From Microbacterium ureisolvens (GTDB taxonomy: Bacteria > Actinomycetota > Actinomycetes > Actinomycetales > Microbacteriaceae), in the NCBI RefSeq assembly GCF_019511645.1, contig NZ_JAEUAX010000003.1:248001-312000 (forward strand): a DNA stretch of 64,000 bases. The letters are read 5' to 3'. Position numbers and translations under genes: made by a program. This document shows, piece by piece, positions 19,097-27,567 of the stretch. The stretch's first letter is position 1, and every line of letters begins with the position of its first letter. The notes under the pieces were generated by a model. The model was not told the DNA's origin. It saw nothing but the letters and a program-made list of their open reading frames with translations, and searched no databases.

Positions 19097-20290
19097 TCAG
19101 ATCGCGCCGACGCCCAGGTTGATGGGGCTGCCCTCGATGTTGCCGACGATGCCGCGGATGATGCCGGCGCCGTCGGCGCCGCGCAGGCTCTCGTACCAGG
19201 CGGCCGTCGCGTCGGGGTCGTAGCCGTGGGTCTCGTCGCCGCGCTTTCGCGCGCGCAAGACGAGGTCCCCGGCACGCTCGGTGCGGCTGCGTTCGTAGCG
19301 TCGGAGCGTGTCTTCGACGCTCACGGTGTTGGTCGCGACGGCGATCGCGAGGGCGAAGGTGTCTTCCAGCGCCGAGCAGGCGCCCTGGCCGATGTCGGGC
19401 GCGGTGTTGTGTGCGGCGTCGCCGAGGATCGCGACGCGGCCGCGTGCCCACGTGTGGAACGGGTCGATGTCCCAGATCTCGACGCGGTTGAGCGACACCT
19501 CCGGATCGATGGCGCCGAGGAGCGCCTGAACACCCGGCGCCCAGCCCCCGAACGCCGCGACGAGGGGTGCGGTGCCGTAGCTGCGGTCATACGGAAGGCC
19601 GGCCGGCTGCGGCACGTCGAACCAGAAGTAGAAGCGGTCGCCCTCGATGGGCATGACGGCGGCGCGCTTGCCCTCGGCGACGTAGGTGGTCCACTGGTCG
19701 GCGGGGCCGATGCGCGGGTCGGCGGGGATGAGCCCGTTGAAGTTGGTGTATCCCGAGTAGGTGCGCTCGATGCGAGGGGTGTCGCCGCCGTCGCGGGTGA
19801 CGTGGTCGCGCGTGATCGACCGGGCGCCGTCGGCGCCGATGAGCATGTCGGCGGTGTCGGTCGAGCCGTCGGCGAAGGTCGCCGTGACGGTGTGGCCGTC
19901 GTCCGAGACGGCGACCATCTGCATGCCGAGATGAATGCGCTCCATGCCGAACGTGCGCATCAGCAGCGCCTGCAGGTCGGCACGCGCCACCGGGTACGGA
20001 CGCTGGCCGGTCTGCCGTGTGACGGGCTCGAGACTGAAGCGGCACAGCTGCTCGCCGGTGTGCCCGTCAAGGTAGGCCATGTGGTCCATCCGGCCGCCGA
20101 GCGCCGCGACCTCGCGGCCGAGGCCGAGCCAGTTGAGCACCTTGACCCCGTTCGACCACAGCGACAGCGCCGCGCCGACCGGCCTGTTCTCACGCATCTT
20201 GTCGTAGATGACGACGTCGTGACCGAGGTTCTTGAGGGCGATGCCGGCGCTCGTGCCGCCGACGCCGGCCCCGATGATCATGATCTTCAC
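19097..20290 (-). CDS. hpxO: FAD-dependent urate hydroxylase
   Basis: A 397-aa class A flavin monooxygenase that oxidises urate to 5-hydroxyisourate with NADH and O2. The FAD dinucleotide fold GAGVGGTSAG is at residues 7-16. The DG-type motif is GADGARS (near 151) and the GD motif is AILGDAAHNTAPDIGQGACS (near 285-305). The overall pattern, including SLWSNGVKVLNWLG, matches Klebsiella HpxO rather than general salicylate hydroxylases. Its start overlaps the uraD stop by 4 nt, which places it in the next step of the same pathway. Confidence 0.88.
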   Translation of the reverse strand: MKIMIIGAGVGGTSAGIALKNLGHDVVIYDKMRENRPVGAALSLWSNGVKVLNWLGLGREVAALGGRMDHMAYLDGHTGEQLCRFSLEPVTRQTGQRPYPVARADLQALLMRTFGMERIHLGMQMVAVSDDGHTVTATFADGSTDTADMLIGADGARSITRDHVTRDGGDTPRIERTYSGYTNFNGLIPADPRIGPADQWTTYVAEGKRAAVMPIEGDRFYFWFDVPQPAGLPYDRSYGTAPLVAAFGGWAPGVQALLGAIDPEVSLNRVEIWDIDPFHTWARGRVAILGDAAHNTAPDIGQGACSALEDTFALAIAVATNTVSVEDTLRRYERSRTERAGDLVLRARKRGDETHGYDPDATAAWYESLRGADGAGIIRGIVGNIEGSPINLGVGAI

Positions 20291-20814
20291 GCGTCAGCTC
20301 CCTCGTCGTCCTGGTGGCCGTCGTGGATCGCGGCGTGCAGCCGCAGCAGGGCGATCTCGGCGAGCTGGCCGGTCGCCTCGGCGGCCTCGGTCTCGTCGTC
20401 GGTCCGGAGGCGGCGCTCGAGCTCCGCGAGCATCTCCTCCGCAGAGCGGCCCGCCGCGCGGATCAGGAACACCCGCCCGAACCGCGCCTCGTAGGCTGCG
20501 TTGCCCGCGGCGATCCGTCCGGCGACATCGGCGGCGGCATCCGTCATCGACGCCTGTTCGCGACGGGATGCCGCAGCCTCTGCGCCCGCGCCCGCGGGCT
20601 TCTCGCCGATCCGGGGGTGGTGCGCGAGAGCGGCGTCGAGGTCGGCGCGCGTCCACCCGGCGGCGAGGTCCGCGGCGCGGGAGGCCAGCTCGTCGACCGA
20701 GCTGTACGGTCGCCCCGCGACGACGGCGTCGACCCACGCGGGGATCGCCGCCCACACCGCCACGAGCGCGCGGGCGGAAGCCGTGTCCAGTTCGTTGAAC
20801 TCTTCGATTCTCAC
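20287..20814 (-). CDS. uraD: OHCU decarboxylase
   Basis: A 175-aa protein of the 2-oxo-4-hydroxy-4-carboxy-5-ureidoimidazoline decarboxylase family, which makes S-allantoin. The catalytic block HHPRIGEKP has its histidine at about 66, and the REQ segment (about 85-87) supplies the second catalytic pair. The GTG start at 20814 has a GAGGGGA ribosome site. It is first in the uraD-hpxO operon and divergent from allB. 5-Hydroxyisourate hydrolase, the step between HpxO and UraD, is not found in this window. Confidence 0.9.
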   Translation of the reverse strand: MRIEEFNELDTASARALVAVWAAIPAWVDAVVAGRPYSSVDELASRAADLAAGWTRADLDAALAHHPRIGEKPAGAGAEAAASRREQASMTDAAADVAGRIAAGNAAYEARFGRVFLIRAAGRSAEEMLAELERRLRTDDETEAAEATGQLAEIALLRLHAAIHDGHQDDEGADA

Positions 20815-20833
20815 GTCGATCCCCTCGCTCCGG

Positions 20834-20876
20834 AGGCTACCGGTGTGTCGTGCGTGGGGGGTTTCGACGTTGTGAC
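20834..20876 (-). promoter_or_regulatory. GlnR-type box and -10 element for uraD-hpxO
   Basis: Read on the minus strand, GTCAC-N6-GAAAC (20876-20861) matches the actinobacterial GlnR consensus GTNAC-N6-GAAAC exactly. A TAGCCT -10-like element follows at 20839-20834, and the uraD GTG is 19 nt further on. A second GTGAC (plus strand, 20883-20887) lies 6 nt further out. The box is between divergent uraD and allB and could act on both. Confidence 0.65.
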
Positions 20877-20918
20877 GAGCGTGTGACCATCGCCGCGAGT
20901 CGGCTCCGGACCGCTCGA

Positions 20919-20950
20919 TTCACACCAGCGAAACGGGGAGGCATCGCTTC
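20919..20950 (+). promoter_or_regulatory. GlnR-like box for allB
   Basis: TTCAC-N6-GAAAC (20919-20934) differs from the GlnR consensus at one base. Ten bases after GAAAC comes CGCTTC, in the place where the other promoters of this island have their -10 element, though the match to TANNNT is poor. The allB start follows 47 nt downstream with its own ribosome site. Confidence 0.45.
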
Positions 20951-20997
20951 GGGAACACATGTGGAGGATGCTGGCGCCACGAGCAGAAGGAGTTCCG

Positions 20998-22407
20998 ATG
21001 ACCGAGGTGAGCACCCGCCGAGGCGCGAGCGGCCGCATCCGCGCGGCGCAGGCGTGGATCGAGGGAGCGTTCCGGCCCGCCGACATCGAGTTCGAGCACG
21101 GCGTCATCACCGGCATCTCCACACCGGGTTCGGGGATACGCGGCACGACGATCGTGCCCGACGACGCGGTCCTGCTCCCGGGGCTCGTCGACTCGCACGT
21201 GCACGTGAACGAGCCGGGCCGCACCGAGTGGGAGGGCTTCCGCTCGGCGACCCTCGCGGCGGCCGCCGGCGGCATCACGACGATCGTCGACATGCCCCTC
21301 AACTCCGTGCCGCCGACCACGACCGTCCAAGCCCTCGAGATCAAGCGGGCCGCCGCTGCGGCATCCGCTCACGTCGATGTCGGGTTCTGGGGCGGTGCGG
21401 TGCCCGAGAACCTCGGCTCGCTGCGCCCGCTGCACGAGGCCGGTGTGTACGGGTTCAAGTGCTTCCTCTCGCCGTCGGGGGTGGACGAGTTCGGGCACCT
21501 CGACCGCGCGCAGCTCGCCGCCGCGATGGAGGAGATCGCCGCGCTCGGCTCGCGCCTGATCGTGCATGCCGAAGACCCGGCGCTGTTGCACGACTCTCCC
21601 ACCACCGGCGGCGCGCTCGGGCCCCAGTACGGCGCGTTCCTTGCGAGCCGCCCGGCCGCGAGCGAGGCCTCGGCGATCGACGCCGTCATCGCCGAGGCGC
21701 GTCGCACCGGGGCGCGTGCCCACATCCTCCACCTGAGCGACGCCCACTCGCTCCCGGCCATCCGCGCGGCCAAGGCCGAGGGCGTCGCGCTGACCGTCGA
21801 GACGTGCCCGCACTACCTGACCATCGCCGCGGAGGAGATCCCCGACGGCGCCGCGGAGTTCAAGTGCTGCCCGCCGATTCGCGAGGCGTCCAACCGCGAC
21901 CTCCTCTGGGAGGGAGTCGTCGACGGCGCGATCGACGCGATCGTGAGCGACCACTCCCCGTCGACCGTCGACCTGAAGCGGTCGGGCGGCGGCGACTTCG
22001 GGCTCGCGTGGGGTGGCATCGCCGGGCTGCAGGTGGGTCTCTCCGCCGTATGGACCGAGGCGCGTCACCGCGGCATCCCCTTCGAGCGGATCCTGCCGCT
22101 GTACACGACCGGGCCTGCCGCGGTGGCGGGACTCGAGGGTGCGGGGGAGATCACCGTGGGGGCCCCCGCGCACCTCACCGTCTTCGGTGTCGACGATCCC
22201 TTCGAGATCCACGCCGAAGAGCTCCTCCACAAGAACCCGATCACGGCCTACGACCGCCGCGTGCTCACCGGGCGCGTGCGGCGCACGTGGCTGTACGGCA
22301 GAACGGTCTACGACGTCACCGAGGGCGGTCCCGGCGAGGCGCCGCGCTTGCGCGGTCACCCGGGCGGCAGGCTGCTGCGCGCGGAGTGGGCCACGGGCAG
22401 GAGATGA
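20998..22407 (+). CDS. allB: Allantoinase
   Basis: AllB, 469 aa, a zinc amidohydrolase that opens allantoin to allantoate. Metal ligands H67 and H69 ([11 protein letters not shown]), the carbamylated lysine K154 (YGFKCFL), TCPHYLT and SDHSPS are all in place. The ATG at 20998 follows AGAAGGAG at ideal spacing, so the longer in-frame extension is not used. It is the first plus-strand gene of the ureide branch and diverges from uraD-hpxO. Confidence 0.95.
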   Translation: MTEVSTRRGASGRIRAAQAWIEGAFRPADIEFEHGVITGISTPGSGIRGTTIVPDDAVLLPGLVDSHVHVNEPGRTEWEGFRSATLAAAAGGITTIVDMPLNSVPPTTTVQALEIKRAAAAASAHVDVGFWGGAVPENLGSLRPLHEAGVYGFKCFLSPSGVDEFGHLDRAQLAAAMEEIAALGSRLIVHAEDPALLHDSPTTGGALGPQYGAFLASRPAASEASAIDAVIAEARRTGARAHILHLSDAHSLPAIRAAKAEGVALTVETCPHYLTIAAEEIPDGAAEFKCCPPIREASNRDLLWEGVVDGAIDAIVSDHSPSTVDLKRSGGGDFGLAWGGIAGLQVGLSAVWTEARHRGIPFERILPLYTTGPAAVAGLEGAGEITVGAPAHLTVFGVDDPFEIHAEELLHKNPITAYDRRVLTGRVRRTWLYGRTVYDVTEGGPGEAPRLRGHPGGRLLRAEWATGRR

Positions 22408-22448
22408 CGTGCGCTCCGAGGACGCGACGCAGCCGCTTCCCGGCGTGA

Positions 22449-23171
22449 TCAGGAGAGATCAGGCGTCCCCGCCCGGACCGCTTCGATGACCTCGGCGATC
22501 TCGTCGAGATGCACGCGCATGGCGGCCTCCGCCGCGTCGCCGTCGTGCGCCGCGAGTGCGCGCAGGATCCGCCCGTGCCCGGCGGACGACAGCCGGCGTC
22601 CGTGGTCCTCCAGATGCGAGTACACACGTGCCTCCACGGTCCAGGCGACGGTCAGCTCGCTCAGCGACGCCAGCAGCGCATTCCGCGTCGCGCGGGCCAC
22701 CTCGACGTGGAAGGCGACGTCCAGGCGGACCGATTCATCCGCGTCGGGAGCCGCCGCGGCCTGGCGCAGCAGCTCGGTCAGCGCGGCGATCTCGTCCGCC
22801 TGGATCCGCCCCGCCGCGAGCCGGGCGATCTGCGGCTCGACGACGGTGCGCAGCTCTGCCGAGTCGTGGAACCGGGCGGCATCCTGTTCGAGGTGCGCCG
22901 TGAAGGTGCTGGTCAGAGGCAGGTTCGCCGACACACGCGTGTCGCGGCCCTGCCGCCGGTCGAGCAGCCCGAGCAGCTCGAGGCGCAGCAGCGCCTCGCG
23001 CAGGGCGTTGCGCGAGACCCCGAGCTCCGCGGCGAGAGTGCGTTCCGGGGCGAGCCGTTCGCCGGGCGCGAGCACCCCGGTGACGATGAGACGCTGCAGA
23101 TGACGAACGACGTCGTCGGCGACCGACCCGCCCTCCCGGGCGAGCGGACCGAGCTGCAGGCGGTCGGTCAC
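22449..23171 (-). CDS. FadR-subfamily GntR regulator (FCD domain)
   Basis: A 240-aa repressor: winged HTH at about 15-75 (GVLAPGERLAPERTLAAELG followed by VSRNALREALLRLE) and an all-helical FCD effector domain with metal-binding-type histidines (FHVEVARA, HGRILRAL). The GTG at 23171 with GGAGG upstream is preferred over the longer frame. Divergent from the DAACS transporter. Two GGT-N3-ACCA sites lie between them, the known pattern for FadR/GntR operators. The effector is likely a ureide or organic acid; this is inference from context. Confidence 0.88.
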   Translation of the reverse strand: MTDRLQLGPLAREGGSVADDVVRHLQRLIVTGVLAPGERLAPERTLAAELGVSRNALREALLRLELLGLLDRRQGRDTRVSANLPLTSTFTAHLEQDAARFHDSAELRTVVEPQIARLAAGRIQADEIAALTELLRQAAAAPDADESVRLDVAFHVEVARATRNALLASLSELTVAWTVEARVYSHLEDHGRRLSSAGHGRILRALAAHDGDAAEAAMRVHLDEIAEVIEAVRAGTPDLS

Positions 23172-23284
23172 GATTGCCCTCCAGACGGGCCACAGGCGGT
23201 GTGGACGCAGCGCGACCCCTCGGCTGCCTCCCCAGTCTGGCACGGCGGGCTGCACCCGCCGTGCGGGGCGCGTCACCCTCCCTC

Positions 23285-23294
23285 GGTAGGACCA
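23285..23294. promoter_or_regulatory. Candidate FadR-type operator 1
   Basis: GGTAGGACCA, a GGT-N3-ACCA site of the FadR/GntR class, followed by ATT. Located in the 295-bp gap between the regulator (start 23171) and the transporter (start 23467). It is the inverse of operator 2 in its N3 core (AGG versus CCT). Confidence 0.6.
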
Positions 23295-23369
23295 ATTGCA
23301 CGGTGATCACCACTCGGGTACGTAAACGCCACGTTTCGGAGATCGGTTGCCGTGTAAAACCCGCGTTAC

Positions 23370-23379
23370 GGTCCTACCA
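23370..23379. promoter_or_regulatory. Candidate FadR-type operator 2
   Basis: GGTCCTACCA followed by ATT, 85 bp from operator 1 (about eight helical turns) and 87 bp upstream of the transporter start. Two such sites could support looping or separate control of the divergent genes. No obvious consensus promoter is readable between them. Confidence 0.6.
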
Positions 23380-23466
23380 ATTCGGCTTTTTCGAGAAGTG
23401 AAGCTCCTTAGCCTGGTCGCACCTCGCGTCCGAGCTTGCTCTGACGTCAAGCGAAATGGAGCCGAC

Positions 23467-24768
23467 ATGAAGAAGACCGTGAAGCACCCGGCGTTCCAGA
23501 TCGGCGTCGCGGCGATCCTGGGGATCGCGTTCGGCCTCCTGGTGGGCGAGTGGGCGGCGAACCTCAAGTTCATCGGCGACATGTTCATCCGGCTGATCCA
23601 GATGTCGATCGTGCCGTTGGTGATGACTTCGGTGATCGTCGCGACCGGCTCGATGAGCGGATCCGGGATGGGGAAGATGGCCTTCCGCACGTTCAAGTGG
23701 ATGATCGGCTTCTCGGTCGTCGCCGCGATCGTCGCATGGGGGATCAGCGTCGTCATCCAGCCCGGGGCGGGGATCGACTTCACCGGCGCCGTGGACCCGG
23801 CGCTGCAGGACGCCGCAGGCGAGGCGACCGGCTGGCAGGACACCCTCCTCAACTTCATCACCACGAACATCTTCGCCGCCATGTCGACTGCGACCATGGT
23901 GCCGATCATCATCTTCTCGCTGCTGTTCGGTGTCGCCCTCAACGCCTACATCGCGAAGACGGGCAACCGGATGGTGCTCGACCTGTTCGACTCGATCCAG
24001 CAGGTCGTTCTGACGATGATCCGGTTCGTCATGCTCATCGCACCGATCGGCGTGTTCTGCCTGCTGGCGAATCTCGCCGGCACCGTCGGATTCGCGGTCG
24101 TGACGAGCGCCCTCAAGTACCTCGGATCGACGCTGCTGGGCGTGCTGATCGTCTTCGCCCTGTTCGTCGCGGTCGTCTGGCTGCGCACGGGCCTCAACCC
24201 CGCGAAGCTGCCGAGCAAGCTCGCAGACCAGACGCTGATCGCGATCACGACGACGAGCTCGGCGGTGACCTTCCCGACCGTGCTGCGCTCGGCGGTCGAG
24301 AAGGTGGGCGTGAGCCAGAACGTCGCGAACTTCACGCTCTCGGTCGGGCTGACCATGGGCTCGTACGGTGCGGTGCTCAACTACATGATCGTGGTCATGT
24401 TCCTCGCGCAGTCGGGCGGCATGACCCTCGACTTCGGCACGATCGTCCTGGGAATGGCTCTCGCCATCCTTCTGAACATGGGCACCATCACCGTGCCCGG
24501 CGGCTTCCCCGTCGTCGCGATGTTCCTCGCGACGTCGCTGGGACTGCCCTTCGAGGCCGTCGGGCTGCTCATCGCGGTCGACTGGTTCGCCGGGATCTTC
24601 CGCACCTTCCTCAACGTCAACGGCGACACCTTCGTCGCCATGCTCGTCGCGAACGCCAGCAACGAGATCGATCGCGACGTCTATGACGGCAAGAAGTCGG
24701 TCACGACCGACTCGGTCGACCTCGTCGAGCTGCAAGCCCAGTTCGAGAAGGCGGATGCTGCCGACTGA
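23467..24768 (+). CDS. Dicarboxylate/amino acid:cation symporter (DAACS family, GltP/DctA type)
   Basis: A 433-aa membrane transporter with the GltPh-type fold: eight spans plus two hairpin loops. The Ser-rich hairpin TTTSSAVTFPT is near 259-269, and NMGTITVPGG near 337-346 belongs to the substrate site. Family members import glutamate, aspartate or C4 dicarboxylates with Na+ or H+. In this island it may carry a ureide or an organic acid instead. The ATG has a GGAG site. It is followed at the stop (TGATG) by the FmdA region. Confidence 0.9.
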   Translation: MKKTVKHPAFQIGVAAILGIAFGLLVGEWAANLKFIGDMFIRLIQMSIVPLVMTSVIVATGSMSGSGMGKMAFRTFKWMIGFSVVAAIVAWGISVVIQPGAGIDFTGAVDPALQDAAGEATGWQDTLLNFITTNIFAAMSTATMVPIIIFSLLFGVALNAYIAKTGNRMVLDLFDSIQQVVLTMIRFVMLIAPIGVFCLLANLAGTVGFAVVTSALKYLGSTLLGVLIVFALFVAVVWLRTGLNPAKLPSKLADQTLIAITTTSSAVTFPTVLRSAVEKVGVSQNVANFTLSVGLTMGSYGAVLNYMIVVMFLAQSGGMTLDFGTIVLGMALAILLNMGTITVPGGFPVVAMFLATSLGLPFEAVGLLIAVDWFAGIFRTFLNVNGDTFVAMLVANASNEIDRDVYDGKKSVTTDSVDLVELQAQFEKADAAD

Positions 24769-24830
24769 TGCGTTCGAGATTCGCAGAGCCCGGCGCGGGC
24801 GCACCCGGCATGACGCCCCGACATGCGAAC

Positions 24831-24851
24831 GAAACCTCGGTGGGGTTCACT
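24831..24851 (+). promoter_or_regulatory. GAAAC-N10-TTCACT promoter of the amidase operon
   Basis: GAAAC (24831-24835), ten bases, then TTCACT (24846-24851), then six bases to the ATG at 24858. This repeats the spacing of the GlnR-type promoters of LOG, the SBP gene and xdhC. The outer half-site (GTNAC) is poor here (GACAT). The layout also supports a leaderless start at 24858. Confidence 0.45.
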
Positions 24852-24857
24852 GACAGC

Positions 24858-25949
24858 ATGTCGACGACGATCCTGCAGCCGGGAACAGGCCCCCGGCCCG
24901 GCGACCACTACCTTCCGGCAACGCCCGCCACGGTGATGTGGGGGCGGCTGCCCTGTCGGACGGATGCTGCGGTGCTCACGATCGCGCCGGGTGAGACCGT
25001 GACGATCGACACGGTGAGCCACGAGGGCATCCTCGAAGACCAGGGCAAGGACCCGCTCGCGTTCTTCGGAGCGCACGGCGTGGACCCGGCATCCGTCCTG
25101 GAGGACGCCGTGGAGATCGCCGCCGCCCTCGCACGCGACCCGGCGGCCGACGGGCCCCATGTCGTCACGGGCCCGATCCATGTCGCCGGCGCGGCGCCGG
25201 GAGACCTGCTGAAGATCACCGTGGAGCACCTCGACCCCCGCGTTCCCTACGGCGTGATCTCGAACCGTCACGGCAAGGGTGCGCTGCCGGGCGAGCTGCC
25301 CCGCGGGAGTGCGAACGTCAGCGTCTTCGCTCCCGTCGAGCGACGCGACACCGGCCTGGTCGGCGCGCTGCCGCTCATCGAGGGGGGCGATCGGGTCGTG
25401 GAGTTCCCGCTCGCGCCGTTCCTGGGCACCATGGGCGTCGCCGTCGACTCCGACGACCGGCCGCACTCGGTGCCGCCCGGCGCGCACGGCGGCAACATCG
25501 ACATCAAGCTGCTCGTCGAGGGGGCCGTGCTCTACCTCCCGGTGCAGGTCGAGGGGGCCCTCGCGTACGTCGGCGACCCTCACTTCGCGCAGGGGGACGG
25601 CGAGGTCGCGCTCACCGCGCTCGAAGCGTCGCTGCGCGCCACGCTGCGCTTCGACGTGGTGCCGCGCGACGAGGCGCTCGCCGCGTTCGGCGAGCTCGCC
25701 GGGCCGCTCGTGCACACCGACGAGTACCTCGTGCCGACCGGGCTCGACCCCGACCTGGGCGAGGCGATGCGCAAGGCGGTCCGCGCGGCACTCGCCCTTC
25801 TGCAGGCCCGGTACGGCATGGCGGAGCACCTCGCCTACGCCTACCTCTCCGCGGCGGCCGACTTCGACATCTCGCAGGTCGTCGACATCGTCTGCGGTGT
25901 TCACGCGCGCATCCGCGAGGCGGATTTCGGGGCGGTGACCCGTGGCTGA
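24858..25949 (+). CDS. Acetamidase/formamidase family protein
   Basis: A 363-aa FmdA/AmdA-type amidohydrolase. Family blocks are HYLPATPATVMWG near 20, TIDTVSHEG near 58, GDLLKITVEHL near 115-126, PFLGTMGVAVD and HGGNIDIKLLVEGAVLYLPV. These enzymes release ammonia from small amides such as formamide. Within a purine island it may act on a pathway amide such as oxamate; that is inference only. I choose the ATG at 24858, which sits 6 nt from a -10-like element, over upstream starts that would touch the transporter gene. It overlaps the next gene by 8 nt. Confidence 0.8.
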   Translation: MSTTILQPGTGPRPGDHYLPATPATVMWGRLPCRTDAAVLTIAPGETVTIDTVSHEGILEDQGKDPLAFFGAHGVDPASVLEDAVEIAAALARDPAADGPHVVTGPIHVAGAAPGDLLKITVEHLDPRVPYGVISNRHGKGALPGELPRGSANVSVFAPVERRDTGLVGALPLIEGGDRVVEFPLAPFLGTMGVAVDSDDRPHSVPPGAHGGNIDIKLLVEGAVLYLPVQVEGALAYVGDPHFAQGDGEVALTALEASLRATLRFDVVPRDEALAAFGELAGPLVHTDEYLVPTGLDPDLGEAMRKAVRAALALLQARYGMAEHLAYAYLSAAADFDISQVVDIVCGVHARIREADFGAVTRG

Positions 25950-27567
25950 GGCATCCGTCCCCGCAGATCTCCTCGCGGCCTTCGAGCGCTACGAGGCGGC
26001 GATCGTCGTCGACGACATCGCGGTGCTCGACGACACCTTCGCGCCGGGTCCCGACACCCTGCGCGGCGACGGGGCCGGACTGCTGGTCGGGCACGACGCG
26101 ATCTCGGCCTTCCGGGGCACGCGAGGCGGGGTCGCGCCGCGCACGATCGAGCGCATCGAGTACCGGCCGGTGGGGACGGATGCTGCGCTCCTGGTGTCCG
26201 TCTCGCGCTACGCCGGCGGCGGGCGCGGCCTGCAGACGCAGCTGTGGCAGCGGATCGACGGCGCGTGGCGCATCACCGCGGCCCACGTCACCCCGCGGGC
26301 GCAGCCGCTCGACCGCACCGTGTGGCGCACCGTCGGCGACCCCCTGTTCCAGGGAGCGTGGGAGGGACCGCTGGCGGGGCTCACGGTCGCCGTCAAGGAT
26401 CTCTTCGCCATCAAGGGCTACCGGATCGGCGCGGGCAACCCGGTCTACCTCGACAGCGCGCGCCCCGAGACGACGACCGCGCCCGCTGTCTCGGACCTGC
26501 TGCGCGGCGGGGCATCACTGCGCGGCATCGCCCGCACCGACGAGTTCGCGTACTCGATCGCCGGCGACAACGCCCACTACGGCACACCGCCGAACGGCGC
26601 GCTGCCGGGCGCCCTCCCGGGCGGATCGTCGAGCGGGCCGGCCACCGCGGTCGCGACGGGTCAGGCCGACATCGGCCTCGCCACCGACACCGCCGGATCG
26701 GTGCGGGTCCCCGCCTCGTACCAGGGTCTGTGGGGTCTGCGAACCACCCACGGGCTGGTGCCTCGGCAGGGGATGCTGCCGCTCGCGCAGTCGTTCGACA
26801 CCGTGGGTTGGCTCACCCGCGACGGCGACACGCTCCAGCGCGTGGCCGACTGGTGCCTGAGCTACGACGGGTCGGACGCGTCGGCGGCGACCGACCAGGA
26901 CGATCTCGGCCGCGGCCGATGGGGGGAGTCCGGCGAGGACCTCCCGTGGCGGTTCGCCGTGCCCGAGGAGGCGCTCGACGCGGTGGGGCCCGCGACGCGC
27001 GACGCATTCGACACGCTGCTGGGTGCCCTCGCCGAAGGGCCGGATGCCCCGGCGATCGAGCGTGTCTCGCTCGGTGACCTCGACGACTACCTCGTGTCGT
27101 TCCGCACCGTGCAGGCCGCCGAGGCGTGGCGCAACAACGGCGCCTGGCTTCAGCACCACCCGGGGGCGGTCGGCCCCGCCGTCGCCGAGCGGTTCCGCGC
27201 CGCCGCCGCGGTGACGGCCGAGGACGAGGCATCCGCTCGCTCCCATCTCGCCCCGCTCCGCGACCTCGTGCGCGACCGGGTGCGCGGCGCCGTGCTGCTG
27301 CTTCCGACCGCACCGGATGCAGCGCCTGCGCGAGGGCTCGCCGGTGAGCGGCTCGACGCCGTGCGCACCGCGACCCTGCGCATGACGACGCCGGCGGCGG
27401 TGGCGGGCCTTCCGGCCCTGTCGGCACCGCTGCTCACCGTGCCGTCTCCTCTGGGCCCCGCGCCGGTGGGCGTGTGCCTCATCTCGCGCGAGGGCACCGA
27501 CATCGCGCTGGTGCGTCTCGCGCGCCGGCTCGCCGACCGAGTTTCCGCCTCTGGAGTGAACCGATGA
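25942..27567 (+). CDS. Fusion of AtzH-like (DUF3225/HpxZ) domain and amidase-signature enzyme (HpxY/AtzE type)
   Basis: A 541-aa two-domain protein. Residues 5-118 form a SnoaL-like AtzH/HpxZ domain (FERYEAAIVVDDIAVLDDTF, then LWQRIDGAWRITAAHVTPR-type end). Residues 120-541 are an amidase-signature hydrolase with catalytic Lys K152 (AVKDLF), a cis-Ser in GGSSSG (227-232) and nucleophile S253 (DTAGSVRVPA). In Klebsiella hpx clusters the same two domains are separate genes, hpxZ and hpxY. A role in hydrolysing oxalurate or a related ureide is plausible but inferred. It overlaps pucG by 4 nt (ATGA). Confidence 0.8.
   Translation: MAEASVPADLLAAFERYEAAIVVDDIAVLDDTFAPGPDTLRGDGAGLLVGHDAISAFRGTRGGVAPRTIERIEYRPVGTDAALLVSVSRYAGGGRGLQTQLWQRIDGAWRITAAHVTPRAQPLDRTVWRTVGDPLFQGAWEGPLAGLTVAVKDLFAIKGYRIGAGNPVYLDSARPETTTAPAVSDLLRGGASLRGIARTDEFAYSIAGDNAHYGTPPNGALPGALPGGSSSGPATAVATGQADIGLATDTAGSVRVPASYQGLWGLRTTHGLVPRQGMLPLAQSFDTVGWLTRDGDTLQRVADWCLSYDGSDASAATDQDDLGRGRWGESGEDLPWRFAVPEEALDAVGPATRDAFDTLLGALAEGPDAPAIERVSLGDLDDYLVSFRTVQAAEAWRNNGAWLQHHPGAVGPAVAERFRAAAAVTAEDEASARSHLAPLRDLVRDRVRGAVLLLPTAPDAAPARGLAGERLDAVRTATLRMTTPAAVAGLPALSAPLLTVPSPLGPAPVGVCLISREGTDIALVRLARRLADRVSASGVNR

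Noticed and set aside
23281..23400. A GlnR box in front of the DAACS transporter
   Set aside because: GTTTC and GTTAC words occur, but none with the N6 spacing; the FadR-type sites explain the region better.
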